Source: Lactuca virosa
Taxonomy: Eukaryota; Streptophyta; Magnoliopsida; Asterales; Asteraceae
Assembly (NCBI GenBank): GCA_928212115.1
Contig: CAKMRJ010000001.1
Span: 363,672,974 to 363,736,973 of the forward strand
DNA: 64,000 bases
Reading direction: 5' to 3'
Numbering within the stretch: position 1 is the stretch's first letter; each line of letters opens with the position of its first letter. The notes below the pieces were generated by a model. The model was not told the DNA's origin and did not search any database. It worked only from the letters and a program-made list of their open reading frames with translations. This document shows positions 12,014-23,340 of this stretch, piece after piece. Both the position numbers and the translations under genes were made by a program.

Positions 12014-12075
<62 letters not shown>
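12013..12075. repeat. (TA)n microsatellite
   Basis: Nearly pure TA run inside the MULE-III-like element, at the same site as 30731 and 54724. Confidence 0.95.
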
Positions 12076-12077
<2 letters not shown>

Positions 12078-12362
12078 TCATAAATAATAACCAATATTAC
12101 AAAGATCAACTTCACACAAATATGGAAAACATTATGTTGCATATGCTTTTGGATCTTAATCGCCAACAAAAATAAACCATGTTGTTCACCAATGCACTTT
12201 TAGAAGTCATCGGAGCACATGTCAAACTCCAAGAACCCTAGCAATTAATGTGTCTTAAATATCAACAGAACAAAGATTAACTTAGAAACTGTTTGAGTGA
12301 AAAAATAGCTATGGATGAAAGTCAAATATTATGCTAAACACGGGGATAATTTGTGTAATTTG

Positions 12363-12509
12363 CTATCTTACATTACTAGCAGTTAATGCATCTTAAATAT
12401 TAGCATGGTGCACTATTTCCTCTCATGGATAGATTGAGAACCCAACTGTCTATAAAAAACCACTATTACAATTTATGAAATTAAGTTTCTTATAAACCTG
12501 TCATATACA
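12363..12509 (+). promoter_or_regulatory. Upstream region of SPH copy A1
   Basis: Only about 150 bases separate the MULE-III right end from the ATG. A TATA box 'tataaaaaac' starts at 12451, about 59 bases before the ATG. Confidence 0.55.
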
Positions 12510-12981
12510 ATGCGTAGCCTCTTGATTTGTCTCATCCTAGCATTTTCCTTCCCTTCCATCACAATCTTGCTTCTTTACTCCACAATGGAAGATGTATATT
12601 ATTAACGGTACTCCTGATAATATTCTTATGCATGTTAGATCAAAAGATGATGATCTCGGGAAACATAATGTCACTTCAAATGGTTATTATCATTGGTCAT
12701 TTTGTGATAGACTTGATAGCACAACAACATTTGATGCTGAGTTTTGGTGGGGTCAATCATATGATTGCTTGGAAGCGTTTGCTAAACTTGCGCGAAGAAC
12801 GTGCGATAGGTTTGGAGGGATTGGATTTCGTGTTGTTTATTGTTATTGGCAATTAAGATCTGATGGATTTTATATATCTCCAGTGAATGTATCATTCCCT
12901 AATCCATCATGGGCGTTTTCTAAACCTTGGGGTTCAGGTGGAACGCTTTGTAGTACGCATATAGTATCGAATAAAGCATGA
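12510..12981 (+). pseudogene. S-protein homologue, 2-bp deletion (A1)
   Basis: Identical in layout to the intact genes in B1 and A2 but 2 bases shorter: 'atcacaatcttgc' instead of 'atcacaaattcttgc' near codon 18-20. The deletion falls at the end of the signal peptide and shifts the frame, so a protein from the normal ATG stops about ten codons later. The downstream sequence is otherwise preserved (an open frame from an internal ATG covers the whole mature domain), so the break is recent. An internal start would lack the signal peptide and could not be secreted. Confidence 0.92.
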
Positions 12982-13160
12982 TGAAATTAATATATTTTGA
13001 TAGTTAATCTTTATGTGTGCATAGTGTGTTTATGCATTTATTTACTACTGTGAAAGTGTCCTTTTAAAAAAAAAATCTTACTATTAGGGTATGCAAATAT
13101 TGAAAAATAACAAAGGATATTCACAAAATAACAAAATAACCATCTCCTTTATGATATATT

Positions 13161-13272
13161 TCAAATCGGTGTTGAATCTTGTTATTATTGGTTCGACCTG
13201 ATGAAATTTATATATTTGCTTTGAATATATCGCTTCCTCATGCTTTATGGACATTTGTTAAACTTGGGGTCT
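13161..13272 (+). pseudogene. Decayed 3' fragment of a second S-protein homologue (A1)
   Basis: About 180 bases after the SPH stop, the sequence parallels the last third of the SPH gene: 'ttattattggttcgacctga' against 'tgttattggcaattaagatc', continuing through 'aatatatcgcttcctcatgc' and 'aaacttggggtc'. In the cleaner B1 copy the translation L-V-R-P-D-E-I-Y-I aligns with Q-L-R-S-D-G-F-Y-I of the intact protein. No start or signal peptide remains. Confidence 0.7.
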
Positions 13273-13835
13273 TGGTTTCCTCTAATTTGCTCCAGATAAT
13301 GAAGAAATTTTAAGACCCTTGATTAAATTATTTACTATAAGGTTTATATACAATATCATTAACTCTTTAGTTTTAGATAGAACCCTTTAATTTTATATAT
13401 AACTTCTCACATTTACCTACTTTTGTCCTCATAGATATTTATAGAGTAGGTTTCCCAGTAAAAGTGTAAACTATCACATAACGTCCCTGTACCACGCCTG
13501 CATCTTCTGCTTAGACGTCTACCAATCTCCCTTTAACTACCATGGTTGAATACAGTTGAGAATGGAGACTGGATTCAACTGCTGCCCATGTCCTCCTTCT
13601 TCAACCAATATACAGAAGGCACTATCCGAGTTTACGGAAGCCACTATCTGATTCTGCACAGCCACGTTCACACTCTATTTCCGCTATATAAGACGGATTA
13701 TGATCAGTTCATTATGTGACGTTTGAGTTTATAATTGAAGTTTTTTGGTGTTGCAATTGAAGTTTATTGCATTTTTGGATCCATACTCTTATAATATGTT
13801 GATTTTTGTTTTACTCTTAAGCCTGTATCGAACAG
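13273..13835. other. Unassigned interval with open frame (A1)
   Basis: Contains a stretch (about 13558-13720) open in one plus frame and nearly unchanged in all three units, then 'ctatataagacgg', which could be a TATA box. No family recognised; it may be part of the gene remnant whose exon-like segment follows. Confidence 0.4.
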
Positions 13836-13912
13836 AATCAAGAGCGGGGTAGATGTTTGGCACTCTGGGACTGCTAAAGAAGACATTGCTTCTCTGCCAA
13901 ACCTTCAAAAAG
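13836..13912 (+). other. Exon-like segment (A1)
   Basis: 77 bases between 'aacag' and 'gtaat', open in the frame giving SGVDVWHSGTAKEDIASLP. The same segment ends at a better donor (gtaagt) in B1 and A2. It could be an exon of a captured or decayed gene; I do not recognise the protein. Confidence 0.35.
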
Positions 13913-13917
13913 GTAAT

Positions 13918-13984
13918 CTCTCTCTCTCTCCTCTCTCTCTCTCTCTACTCTCTCTCTCTCTCTCTTCTCTCTCTTCTCTCTCTC
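13918..13984. repeat. (CT)n microsatellite (A1)
   Basis: Interrupted CT run followed by a short CA run, directly after the donor-like site. Confidence 0.95.
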
Positions 13985-15903
13985 CACACACACACACAAC
14001 GGAAATTGGTTTGAAGCTACTAATAATTTGAATTGGTCATTTTATTTGATTTCTTTGATGAAAATAATATGTTGTTTACAAAGAAACAAGTGGATAATGC
14101 TTTGCAGTGGTATTTAATTTTGACATATCAATAAGGAAATGACTTCTTGAGGTATACATTTTTTTTAATTACACCATGTTGAAAAATAATTCAAATTGTT
14201 ATTGATATCCCATATTCATATTAGATGATGCATAATTTTCGGTATCTGTTAGATGAGGAAAAGGTTTGATTAATAGCAAGAGATATAGTTGTATTGTAGT
14301 GATATGTAGATGCAATAGAGAAGTCTATTATTCCAAGTAAGATTCTATATTCTATTTGGTTTTGACAAACAATATGTTTTCAAAACTGTGTTTATTGTTT
14401 AATGAGATTCAGTGCACTGTAGCCTCCAATTAATCATGTATATTGCTAATCTTTGCATTTACCACTATCATGTATTATTTTATATATTCCACCACACCAT
14501 TATGTTTAGTCTCTATTTTGTTAATACGAACATTTAATCCAATGAAAATGTATATTTTGGGGATATTGTACCAATTTTTTCGATTGGCTAATGGATTTTC
14601 ATGTTTTGAAGCTGACTGCATTGAATTCATACTTATTTTCAAACGTTTAACATACTTTTTGTTGTTTTTTCTTATGATTTAGAAAACTTTAAAATAAATT
14701 ATTTTATGATGAACTTTATATCATTCTATTTTGATCTTATATGATGCAGCTGATAACTAAGTAGCAATATATCTTCTGAAACCCACGAGTATAGTAATTT
14801 ACTTTGTTTGAATAGCATTCTAACTGTTTTTAAGCTCATAATAATGTGGGTTAACTGTGATTGTATCTATATTAAAGTACATTTCTATTTACTTTCAATG
14901 AATTATAGCAATGTAGTTTTAAAGTACAATGGTTTAGTTTGAAATATTTTAAAAATAGAAGTAATCTTTTTATAATACATGTGAGAAATATGTTATTTCA
15001 GTAAAAAAATGAAAGTATATTGCTTTTAAACGCATTTAACCCATATTTGGGCTGATTACAAGAATTATCAATAGAAGTGCATTGCTATTTGTTGTAGTTA
15101 ACCTTCTAATGCAATGGTAATTTTGGATAACAGGGTTAGTTTTTCGGTTCTGAGCACCAAAACATAGCAATGTACTTTTGATGAGGGACTCACAGTAACT
15201 ACAAACTTTAACAAACCAACCATCAGAGTGTATATTGAGAGCAAAAACCATCAATATTGTATCCAACTTTTTATATGGGGGATTTTAATAAGCAAACAAA
15301 TTTCCTAGCACCTAGAACATTTAAGTAACAAGAGCACCATTAGCATTATACTTTTGATGTGAGCCTTACAATAACAAAGAACTTTGCAATAGATTTGGAT
15401 TTTAAATTGGGACAGAACCATCTGGGACTGGAAGTAACAACCTTGAATCTTTTATATCATAGCATATAATTCCAAATATTTGCACATATGATCATATACT
15501 CACAGCAAACTGGACTTTATGCAAGTTGGTGGATCAAATATAAAGAAGAATCATAGCTCACCAAAAGCAATCTCATTGCCAATTAATTAACTGAATACCA
15601 AAAAAACCGAATGTTGAAAAGTAACTCTGCAACTTGCAATGAAGAGGGGGAGAAGAAGCGCAAGTCTGTAACTTGGGATGAAAAGACGCGACATCGTGGA
15701 GAAGAAGATGAGAAAAACAACGCCACGAGAAGAGGGTATAAAAAATAAAGTTTTTTAATATTTAATTAGGTGTAATCCTAATCTTTAGTTTGGAAGGGTA
15801 CTTTAGTAATATGATATAGAATTTTGAATTTTAAATATGTTTTTAATTTTAAATTCAATTAATCCTAATAAAATTATAAGTTTGGATATAAATATGAATT
15901 TTA
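13985..15903. other. Unassigned AT-rich interval (A1)
   Basis: No convincing gene. It could be intron and 3' sequence of the remnant before it. A purine-rich stretch near 15635-15735 and a run of 'agcaatgta/gcattgctat' motifs (14760-15180) are the only noticeable structure. Relative to B1, 1.63 kb is missing at 14672. Confidence 0.5.
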
Positions 15904-16409
15904 GGTACCGTTTGGCAGATGAATTGGACTAAACACGACAGGACTTGACTGGACTGGACTGGTCAAATAATTTGTATTGAATTTGATAAGACTGGAACAT
16001 AACAAAACAAGTTATCTTAAATCAATAAACCCAAAACTTAAGAGATAAACTTCAAAAAAAATCATACCCGGATGATGAAGTCAAATGCACTGATGAGAAA
16101 TCGTGGCCGGTGAGAATCAAAATGGGTTTGAATGATTATCGGATAATCATTTATCATGTATGTATAGCGGGAAATCTTGAGATGAAGGCTGGAGACACGT
16201 TCAGAAGAAGAGGGATAGTTTCGTCCAACATAGAAAAGAAATCAACGTGTACCGTTCAAATCTACCAATTTTGGTGGGACTGTTTTTTAAATGAATTATC
16301 GCATTGACTTGGTCAAAGCTCTCTTCTGTTCTTGTTCTAGGTTACGCCAAACACCTCTCAAAAATTTTAGTAATGTTCTGCCCACCTAATTCAATCCACC
16401 AAACGGGCC
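15904..16409. mobile_element. Harbinger/Tourist-like MITE (A1)
   Basis: Termini 'ggtaccgtttggcag' and 'ccaccaaacgggcc' form an inverted repeat, flanked on both sides by TTA, the target duplication typical of PIF/Harbinger elements. The interior holds a short open stretch at 16110 with no recognisable domain. Confidence 0.75.
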
Positions 16410-16841
16410 TTATAGTTTGAAATAGATATATATGTAATGTTAATTATTGTAAAAGATATAAAAGTAATATTAAATGTTTTTAAGGATATGATTGAAATTT
16501 TCTATTTTTTAATAGTTGTCATCATAATCATACTAAGCAAGAGTTTAGAAAAAAACTGTTTATAATCATTATAAAAGGTAAATACTTTAATTAATATTAA
16601 CCAAGATAGAGTTCTTTTTAGTGTTTGAAGGTCATTTCTCAATATAATTAGAAATTAGACGACCATATATTAAAGTATCAATCGGAGACTAAGAAGTTAA
16701 CGGTAAAATTAGTTTCTCATTTGCACAAACATTGGTAATTATATAATATTTAAGTTGTTTAATATTGTAAGTTTGAAACACAAAAAAGAAAGATAGTCGG
16801 TTTAATTGAAATTTTGAGTAACAAAATGAAAATCACAATTA
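16410..16841. other. Spacer between two TIR elements (A1)
   Basis: AT-rich with no gene or repeat recognised. Equivalents are 37133-37562 (B1) and 59125-59556 (A2). Confidence 0.6.
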
Positions 16842-18486
16842 GCGGTGCAAACGAACCAAACTAATTGTGAGCTACCCGAGATCGACTCGTTAAAAGCTCG
16901 ACTCTTAATATTAGGCTCGTTTATTAAACGAACTTGATCTTGAGCCTGCGTCACTAAGCTCGATTAGGCCCACAAGACAAAATGATCGTATATATACTAT
17001 AACTAGGTGAATGTTCGCGCGTTGCGCAGAAACACCTATATAGTTGAAATCTTTACAAATATATGTTTTTTTTAATATAACTATAACGTTGTTGTTAAAT
17101 TTAATATAATAATTTGTATACTAAATTGATATAAAATATTGATTATTTTGAATTATATGATAACATATACATCTATTATAATTGTATAATCTCAACCGTT
17201 TGAATGACTTCTACCCGCGAGTTACTCATGAATAAAATTAAATATAATATATGGCTTAATATTATTTATAGTTTTTATTATTGTTAATTAATTTTTTAAA
17301 ATTTATTTTATTAACGTTTTAATTTCTATCATTATAATTATTTAAAACACCATACATTGCTTTTTGATTTTAAAGGTACCAATATAATCATTTATATAGA
17401 GTTATTTTTAACTATTGTTATTGTAAGTTATTTTAAGCTACTTATTTGAAAACTTTTAACGATTATACAAATATCTTTAGAAAATATTTTAGTTAAATTG
17501 ATATTATAATTTAGTTTTTGCATTTATCACTACAGATTATCACTTTTAACTATTCACAAAATATTCATTAGTTTTTTTAATTGGAACTAAAATTTATATT
17601 TAAGTTGACACTGTAATGTTATATTTAAATTAACAGTTTAAGTATTTTGTCCAAACTATTCAAAAGTTGTAGCTTTAAATTGATAATGGTTTACATACAA
17701 CAACATAATAAATCTAATAAATTAACTATAATATGTTAAAAGTTAAAAACATAACTTTATAAGTAGAAGTTAAGGGTTGTTTAAGTTAAAATAAAATTTA
17801 TATTTAAGTTGGTCCTATAATGTTATATTTAAATTTATAATATAAATATTTTATACAAATTGTTCAAAAGTTGTAGCTTTAAAATGATAATGGTTTACAT
17901 CCAACAATATATTAAAACTAACAAATTAAGTATAATATGTAAAAAGTTAAAAAACATAACTTTATAAGTAGAAGTAAATATATTATTTTAATATTGAAAT
18001 TTAGTTTATATATAATTACACCTTAGGTTTGATATTCATTTAATCTTATTAACCAACTTATAATCATTATTATAAAGAAATTGAAAAGTCATGGGAGTTT
18101 CAAATGAATGTGGTGAAAGGAAAAATGCATGGGAGCTTCAAATGAATGTGGTGAAAGAAAAAATGTTTCCTTTATAATATAGTATGATATGATATGATAT
18201 GATATGATATAATGATTTATTATTATTTTTATATATTAAAATAAAAACACTAATCAAAAATCAAGAATTTAGGATATTAGTAAACGAGCTTCTTAACCAG
18301 ATCAAACCTAGATTAAGATTATTTAGGCTCGTCAAACAAATAACGAGCCGACATCGAGCCCAAGCCGAGCTTGTATCATTCTTCACGAGCTCGAGCCGAA
18401 CTTCTTACTATAAAACTCGAGCACCTTATAACTTAAACAAGCCCAATCTAAGCTTAGCCAGGCTCGGGTCAGCTTGTTTGCACCCC
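16842..18486. mobile_element. TTA-flanked TIR element, host of a Helitron (A1)
   Basis: Termini 'gcggtgcaaacgaa' and 'agcttgtttgcacccc' are inverted repeats flanked by TTA. The subterminal parts are rich in 'gagctcg/cgagcc' motifs. Without the nested Helitron the element would be about 460 bases, MITE-sized. The TTA duplication suggests a Harbinger-type origin. Confidence 0.65.
17003..18187 (-). mobile_element. Non-autonomous Helitron (A1)
   Basis: Read on the minus strand it starts 'TCATACTATATTATAAAGG', like plant Helitron 5' ends. It finishes with the hairpin GCGC-AAC-GCGC, about ten bases, then CTAG and a flanking T, the canonical Helitron 3' end. It sits between A and T, with no coding capacity and very AT-rich interior. 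A short (tatga)n run follows the 5' end on the plus strand. Confidence 0.8.
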
Positions 18487-18949
18487 TTATCTCAATCATA
18501 CACAGGTTGCATTTGATTGTTACGAATTCCCCTAATCATGCTTACCCATTGAAGAGAATAGTAAAGAGAACCTATAATTGATCACTAGCTCGATAGCTTC
18601 TATTAGAATGATCTATTGACAAAAAAAACTCTAACAATATACTTTTGGAACTTTGTTTTGCTAAAATGATATGTGAGACTCATCCCACATTGATAGAAGA
18701 CGAAGCTTTATAAAGCCTTAAATACCTTTGTGTATTCAATTAACTAAATTGATCAAGTAAGAGAAAATGATAATTAAGCTTGGAGAATGGCATTTTTTTT
18801 GCAGTTAAAATCATGGAATTCTAACTAAAAGCCTTATTTGATTCAGATTTAGTAAGTGCCCAAATACAAGACATTTTGTAGGTGGGTTTGGTATATTTGT
18901 TAGATAGTTGTTAATATCATGGAATTCTAAAAAACAAGGGTATCAAGTA
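18487..18949. other. Unassigned interval (A1)
   Basis: No gene recognised. It precedes a copia RNase H remnant and may be decayed pol sequence of the same element. Equivalent to 61203-61664. Confidence 0.4.
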
Positions 18950-19193
18950 ATGTTAGTAATCACAACTCCTAAAAGATTTTGACATTTCATATCACTCTTC
19001 TACATCTAACCAGACATTTCATGAGCGTACAAACCAGTTATAAAATTGATTACCACTTCATTCGAGAAAAGGTTTCTAATAACTAGATCTATTTTTTTAG
19101 TTGGTTGCCATGTTTACAAAGCCATAACCTTCTTCCAAGATTTTACCTTATATGTTAGGGGCGTCTCTAAAAAACATTTATCTTGAGAGGGAA
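18950..19193 (+). pseudogene. Copia RNase H C-terminal remnant plus polypurine tract (A1)
   Basis: Plus-strand codons near 19036-19074 give 'YKIDYHFIREKV', matching the 'HIEIDYHFIRE' block at the end of copia RNase H. Stops and frameshifts follow. The tract 'cttgagagggaa' at about 19182 is the expected polypurine primer, one base decayed compared with A2. Confidence 0.65.
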
Positions 19194-19419
19194 TATTAGA
19201 GTGCAAATGGCAATATCATAACTTAATTCATGGTAGTTAAACTTAGTTGTAGTTTGATACAGTTAGTTGAGCCTTGAGCCTTGAGGTTAGATAGTAAGCT
19301 AGCCGTTTTTACGAATTTCCTTTGCATATAAATGCAATGTATATTTAATCTTTCCATCTTAATAACAAAATATTTCTCTCCAACGTTTCTATTTCCGTCG
19401 ATCGTAAAGATATTTTACA
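19194..19419 (+). mobile_element. Short copia LTR (A1)
   Basis: Follows the polypurine tract, starts 'tattagag' (TG decayed to TA) and ends about 'tattttaca'. It includes a TATA-like 'catataaatgc' near 19324. The right limit is approximate. Confidence 0.55.
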
Positions 19420-19903
19420 AATCTGGAATTTAAATAAATGAACATATTCCATGTAGTTAAATGAATTTTTTTTAGTATTTGTTAAACTTTACAAATAAAA
19501 ACTATTTGTTATTTTTCAAAAAAAAAAATTTAGTAATCTAATCATTAGAGTATCTATTTCAAAAATCAATCCAACCCAACATAATATTTTGTTAAAAAGA
19601 ACAATTTTCTCTCAAATCCTCGGAGTCAAACCAATTTAATGTTTATAAATTTATTAGCAACATAATTCAACCCAATTTTGTATTATAAATTTTTAATATT
19701 GTTAATCATTAATATTAGTTTTAAATTTATAAAAAAACATTAATATTTTTAATTTACACAAACAAAATAAAATTTAATTATTTATAATCAATATTGGACT
19801 ATTATTTTATATTTGTATAGAAAAAAAAAATTACAAAAATATGATATACTTTATTCACTTTTGTTAAAAAATGAATTCTTATTTTAAGATGACACATAAC
19901 ACA
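19420..19903. other. AT-rich spacer at the A1/B1 junction
   Basis: Very AT-rich, no gene. The later part (from about 19640) is present before every unit start, at 41520-41778 and 62350-62619. Confidence 0.6.
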
Positions 19904-21038
19904 TGAGTAACACATATGTTAAATGTGACTCGACCATTTGGAGCATCCTCATGGAGCATTTAGAGAACTTAGATCTCAGTAAAGCACTTGAGGTTCATGG
20001 AGCAAGTGACAAAGGAACGAATCATTTGAGATGGCTTTGGACCATCTGTCAAAGGAACAAAGGAACTGATCTGGTGATAAAGGAAAGGATCTTCCAAAAG
20101 GGGGTTTTGAGCAACTTGGAGTGATTTGATGAAACTTGGAGTGGCTTGGAGCAACATGGAGCAACTTAGAGCACTTGAAGAAATATGGAACACTTAGAGC
20201 ACATGAAGCAACATGGAGCTCTTGGAGCGTTGGAGCAACCTGGAGCACTTGGAGCAACATGAAGCAACATGGAACATCATGTTGCGCCATGTAGAAAGAA
20301 GTTGTTCCACTTGTGAGGATGTTGCGCAAATGATAGCATTATGCGCCATCATGTATGAAGTTACGCCGAAGTGATGTTGACCCAAGTAGATGTTGAGCCA
20401 TTAAGATGGTGTTGCTCCATCAAGAAGGGAAGGTTCTCCATAGAGGAGATGTTGCACCATTGTCATCTTGGTACATGATGCACCATATTGATTCCTTTAA
20501 TGTTCCATATTGATCCACGTAGGCTTAAAAGATGATGATGCTCAACAAATACACCATGAATGTTGGGCCACCATGATGGATGTTGGACCATTAGTGTTTA
20601 TGATGCATCACCTGTGCATCATGATGCTCCACTATGGTCAAGGTGGTCCATCATGTGCGATGCTGATACACATATGTTGTAATACATGGAAGAATGTTCC
20701 CGAACATGTTGCATGGCGGATTATGATTGGTTGACACCATTCATGGGCCTATGGGCCAATGGGCTTGGCCTATTATGGTTTTAGGTCTGATCCCTCAACT
20801 ATAAATAGGGATGTCTACTTAGTCATTTGATGTGTCTTGTATATCCTTAGTGATTAGGACGAACCTCTGGTGAATTGTACTTGTAAACTTTGTTTAAGAG
20901 ATTTGAAATAAAGAATACTCCCTCCTGCCCGTGCACGTAGATCACCTCGACCCAACCACGTAAATATGGTGTCTTTTGTGTTTTTGGTTTTGTTTGTTAT
21001 CCACATTACTTCCTAACAAGGGTCATAAGAACTTGGCA
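19904..21038 (+). mobile_element. Degenerate LTR-like segment (B1)
   Basis: Full-length version of the segment at 1-812: 'tgagtaac' start, 'agcaacttggag' reiterations, TATA-like 'ctataaataggg' near 20799, 'gaaataaagaa' near 20906, and an end near 'ggca' before the decayed primer-binding site 'gtggcatcag'. A short open frame at 19903-20124 has no recognisable domain. Confidence 0.45.
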
Positions 21039-21385
21039 AGTGGCATCAGATTTGTTCTGAGTCTTGACAAGTATCGTCTGATTTTCTAACAATATAATTT
21101 TAGCAAACTTGATGAGTTGGAAGGAATAAATTGTAAGAGTTCATTGACTTTATTTATTAAATTTTTTATTTGAAATTTTATTGGATTGGATTGGGTTAGG
21201 TAATTGGATAGTTTTTAAGACCTCTTTAATAGTCAACTTCCAAATGTCATATTAGTTATTCAAAATCATATTTCTATTAATTTTTATTTTATAAAATCTT
21301 TTAAAACTTTCCACTCCTTTGTATATCCCATCTATCTTCGACGTCTATAGCAACATATCTTCTAGTTTTTTTAGTTTTTAATGCA

Positions 21386-22840
21386 GGGAAAATTTTATAT
21401 ATATCCTTGCAAACTCTAAAAATTACATCAATATCCTTGCAAACTTTAAATTTACACCTATATCCATCCAAAACTATAAAGATTACATAAATATCCAAAA
21501 TTATATTTAATTAGAATTATATCAATTTTTTATTAAATATTTTATACAATATTCAGAATTATGTACTAGTTTACCAAATTGCCTTTTTATCTTTCTTCCA
21601 TCGATTATGCCCTCTTCTTTATTACTTCAATACATCTCTCTCGATCAATTCAACATACCATCTCCCTCACCTTCTTCTTCCTTGCTCTATCAACTACCAC
21701 CACCGGTAAACCTCCATGCCTCCGTTCCTGTCATGCTACTTCGAATAACTAGTGGGGCGACTACTCCTCATAATTATGATCGGTCGTCAATGGCTGAATA
21801 TTGGTTTCTCGGTTTATGCTTTGTTATAATATATTCAGAATTAGATGCTTAATTAGTGAAGTAATTGATTTTGGATGGTTTAATTTGTGTTGCGTTGTAC
21901 TGATATCTGTATAATTTACGGTTGGATTTTTCCATTGATATAGTTTTTGTGTATTGCCTTCGTTTCTGGTAACTGTACTTTGAGAGTTTGGTACATTTGG
22001 CCTCAAGAATCGAATTTACCAAATTGATATTCCCATTGAATCCTTTTGTGTCTGTTAATTTCCAGCCCCAAGCAAAATCTTTATTACTTATAGGAAGTTT
22101 ATTAGGAGTGGACAAGGCTTAATCTATTTTTATGAGCAATTCTTTGACCTTTGTGGTTTATCGAAAACTTATGGCTTAATCTTTTATATGTTTCGTTCCC
22201 ACAATTAGTTCTCAATGGAGATGGTTGGTGGTGAGATTGAAAATATGCCGAAGAGCTATTATCTAAATATGTTTAAGGATTTTCTTTCTATGTGCATTTT
22301 TTATGAAGCTGGCCAAGGTAAGGGTTTTAATTCTTTTCCTAATAGAATTAGATTCTTAATTCTTCATCTTACGAGGACGTTGGCATGGCTTCTTCCAATT
22401 TGGTATGGATTCTTAATATAATATTGTTGTTTGGTTGAAGTAATGCATATATGAGTGTTTTTCAGGAAAGGTTGCTATGTTGGGTTTTATAAGGGGATGC
22501 AGAGTGTAGTACTCATAAAATCCCAATCCATAACCCCATTTCAAACTATGGTCCCATTTCACTTTGGATGAGATGAACTAAGAAGACGATATACCACTAT
22601 TGAAGGTTTGTGATTTAATTTGGAATTTAATTAGAAAACGGTATTTTGGTAAACTAATATATAATTTTGAATATTAGATAAAAAAAAGTTAATAAAAATT
22701 GATATAATTCTAATTAAAATATGATTTTGGATATGTATGTATTTTTTTATAGTTTTGGATGGATATAGGTGTAATTTCAAAGTTTGCAAGGATACTGAAG
22801 TAATATTTTGAGTTTGCAAGGATATATAGGAAATTTTCCC
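21386..22840. mobile_element. MULE-I, complete copy (B1)
   Basis: Inverted repeats of about 190 bases, ends 'gggaaaatt' and 'attttccc', flanked by tttaatgca and tttaatgta (9 bp, one mismatch). The interior has no transposase. Gene-like parts are a Pro/Ser-rich ORF from 21607 and an ORF from 22215 (MEMVGGEIENMPKSYYLNMF) reaching 'caaggtaagg'. A later 'tttttcag' then precedes another open segment, which could be a donor and acceptor pair. This resembles a Pack-MULE; the source gene is unknown. Confidence 0.85.
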
Positions 22841-22912
22841 TTTAATGTATGTTATACACGGCCAGTCCAAACATATATTGGACCCGGGGCGAGAAGAAAA
22901 GAAGGGCTCTCA

Positions 22913-23257
22913 ACGTCAAATATAATAAAGATTTAAAAAAAAAATCAATAAGAATAAACTAATAATATCATCAATAACACAAATATAACCATAATATTTA
23001 TAAAAAAATAACATATTTAAAGGATAATAATTTTCTAACTTTTTTATATGCAAAATCATTGATAATACTATCAATTTATCTAACATATATTTCTTTATAC
23101 ATAATATTGTCAAACCATTCAATATTTCTTATGCAATTTTCTTTAATAACTTCAGTTTTGAAAAAAATTATCGATTCAAATGCAACAGTAATATGCATGG
23201 TTAATAAGATGTTATATGCTATAAAAACATTTGGATAACAATCACTTTGATTCAGAA
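22913..23257 (-). pseudogene. hAT transposase dimerisation fragment (B1)
   Basis: Minus-strand frame with 'NGLTILCIKK' and 'MLDKL', preceded in another frame by 'SDCYPNV'. It stops soon after 'CVIDDIISLFLL'. Decayed. Confidence 0.7.
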
Positions 23258-23340
23258 AAAAAAGATAATTTCATACCACATCGCATACATTGTCATTACA
23301 AAAAGTAGCAACAAACTTTATGAAACATTTTATTATTATC

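Larger units (their letters stand above)
11557..12362. mobile_element. MULE-III-like element with TIRs (A1)
   Basis: Left 'caaattacataaattgtccc' and right (reverse-complemented) 'caaattacacaaattatccc' are inverted repeats. The interior has a CT-rich leader-like stretch, a short ORF at 11789 and a TA microsatellite. The outer limits and target duplication are uncertain; 'catcttaaata' occurs on both outer sides (near 11541 and 12390). The class is inferred. Confidence 0.55.
1..19903. repeat. Segmental duplication unit A1
   Basis: First copy of the tandem unit; the window opens about 177 bases inside it (position 1 corresponds to 41956 in A2). It shares with A2, and not with B1, the internal MULE-I/hAT duplication with a copia remnant, the TTA-flanked TIR element with a nested Helitron, and the copia RNase H/LTR tail. 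Private lesions of A1 are the 2-bp deletion in the S-protein homologue, a 130-bp deletion in the LTR-like segment and loss of the right half of its first MULE-I. Confidence 0.9.

Noticed and set aside
12527..12856. 109-codon frame overlapping the SPH gene (also 31359-31583 and 55362-55586)
   Set aside because: Out-of-frame shadow of the SPH coding sequence.
15036..15266. 76-codon minus-strand frame, with counterparts at 35776 and 57754
   Set aside because: The frame changes between units by indels and no domain is recognised.
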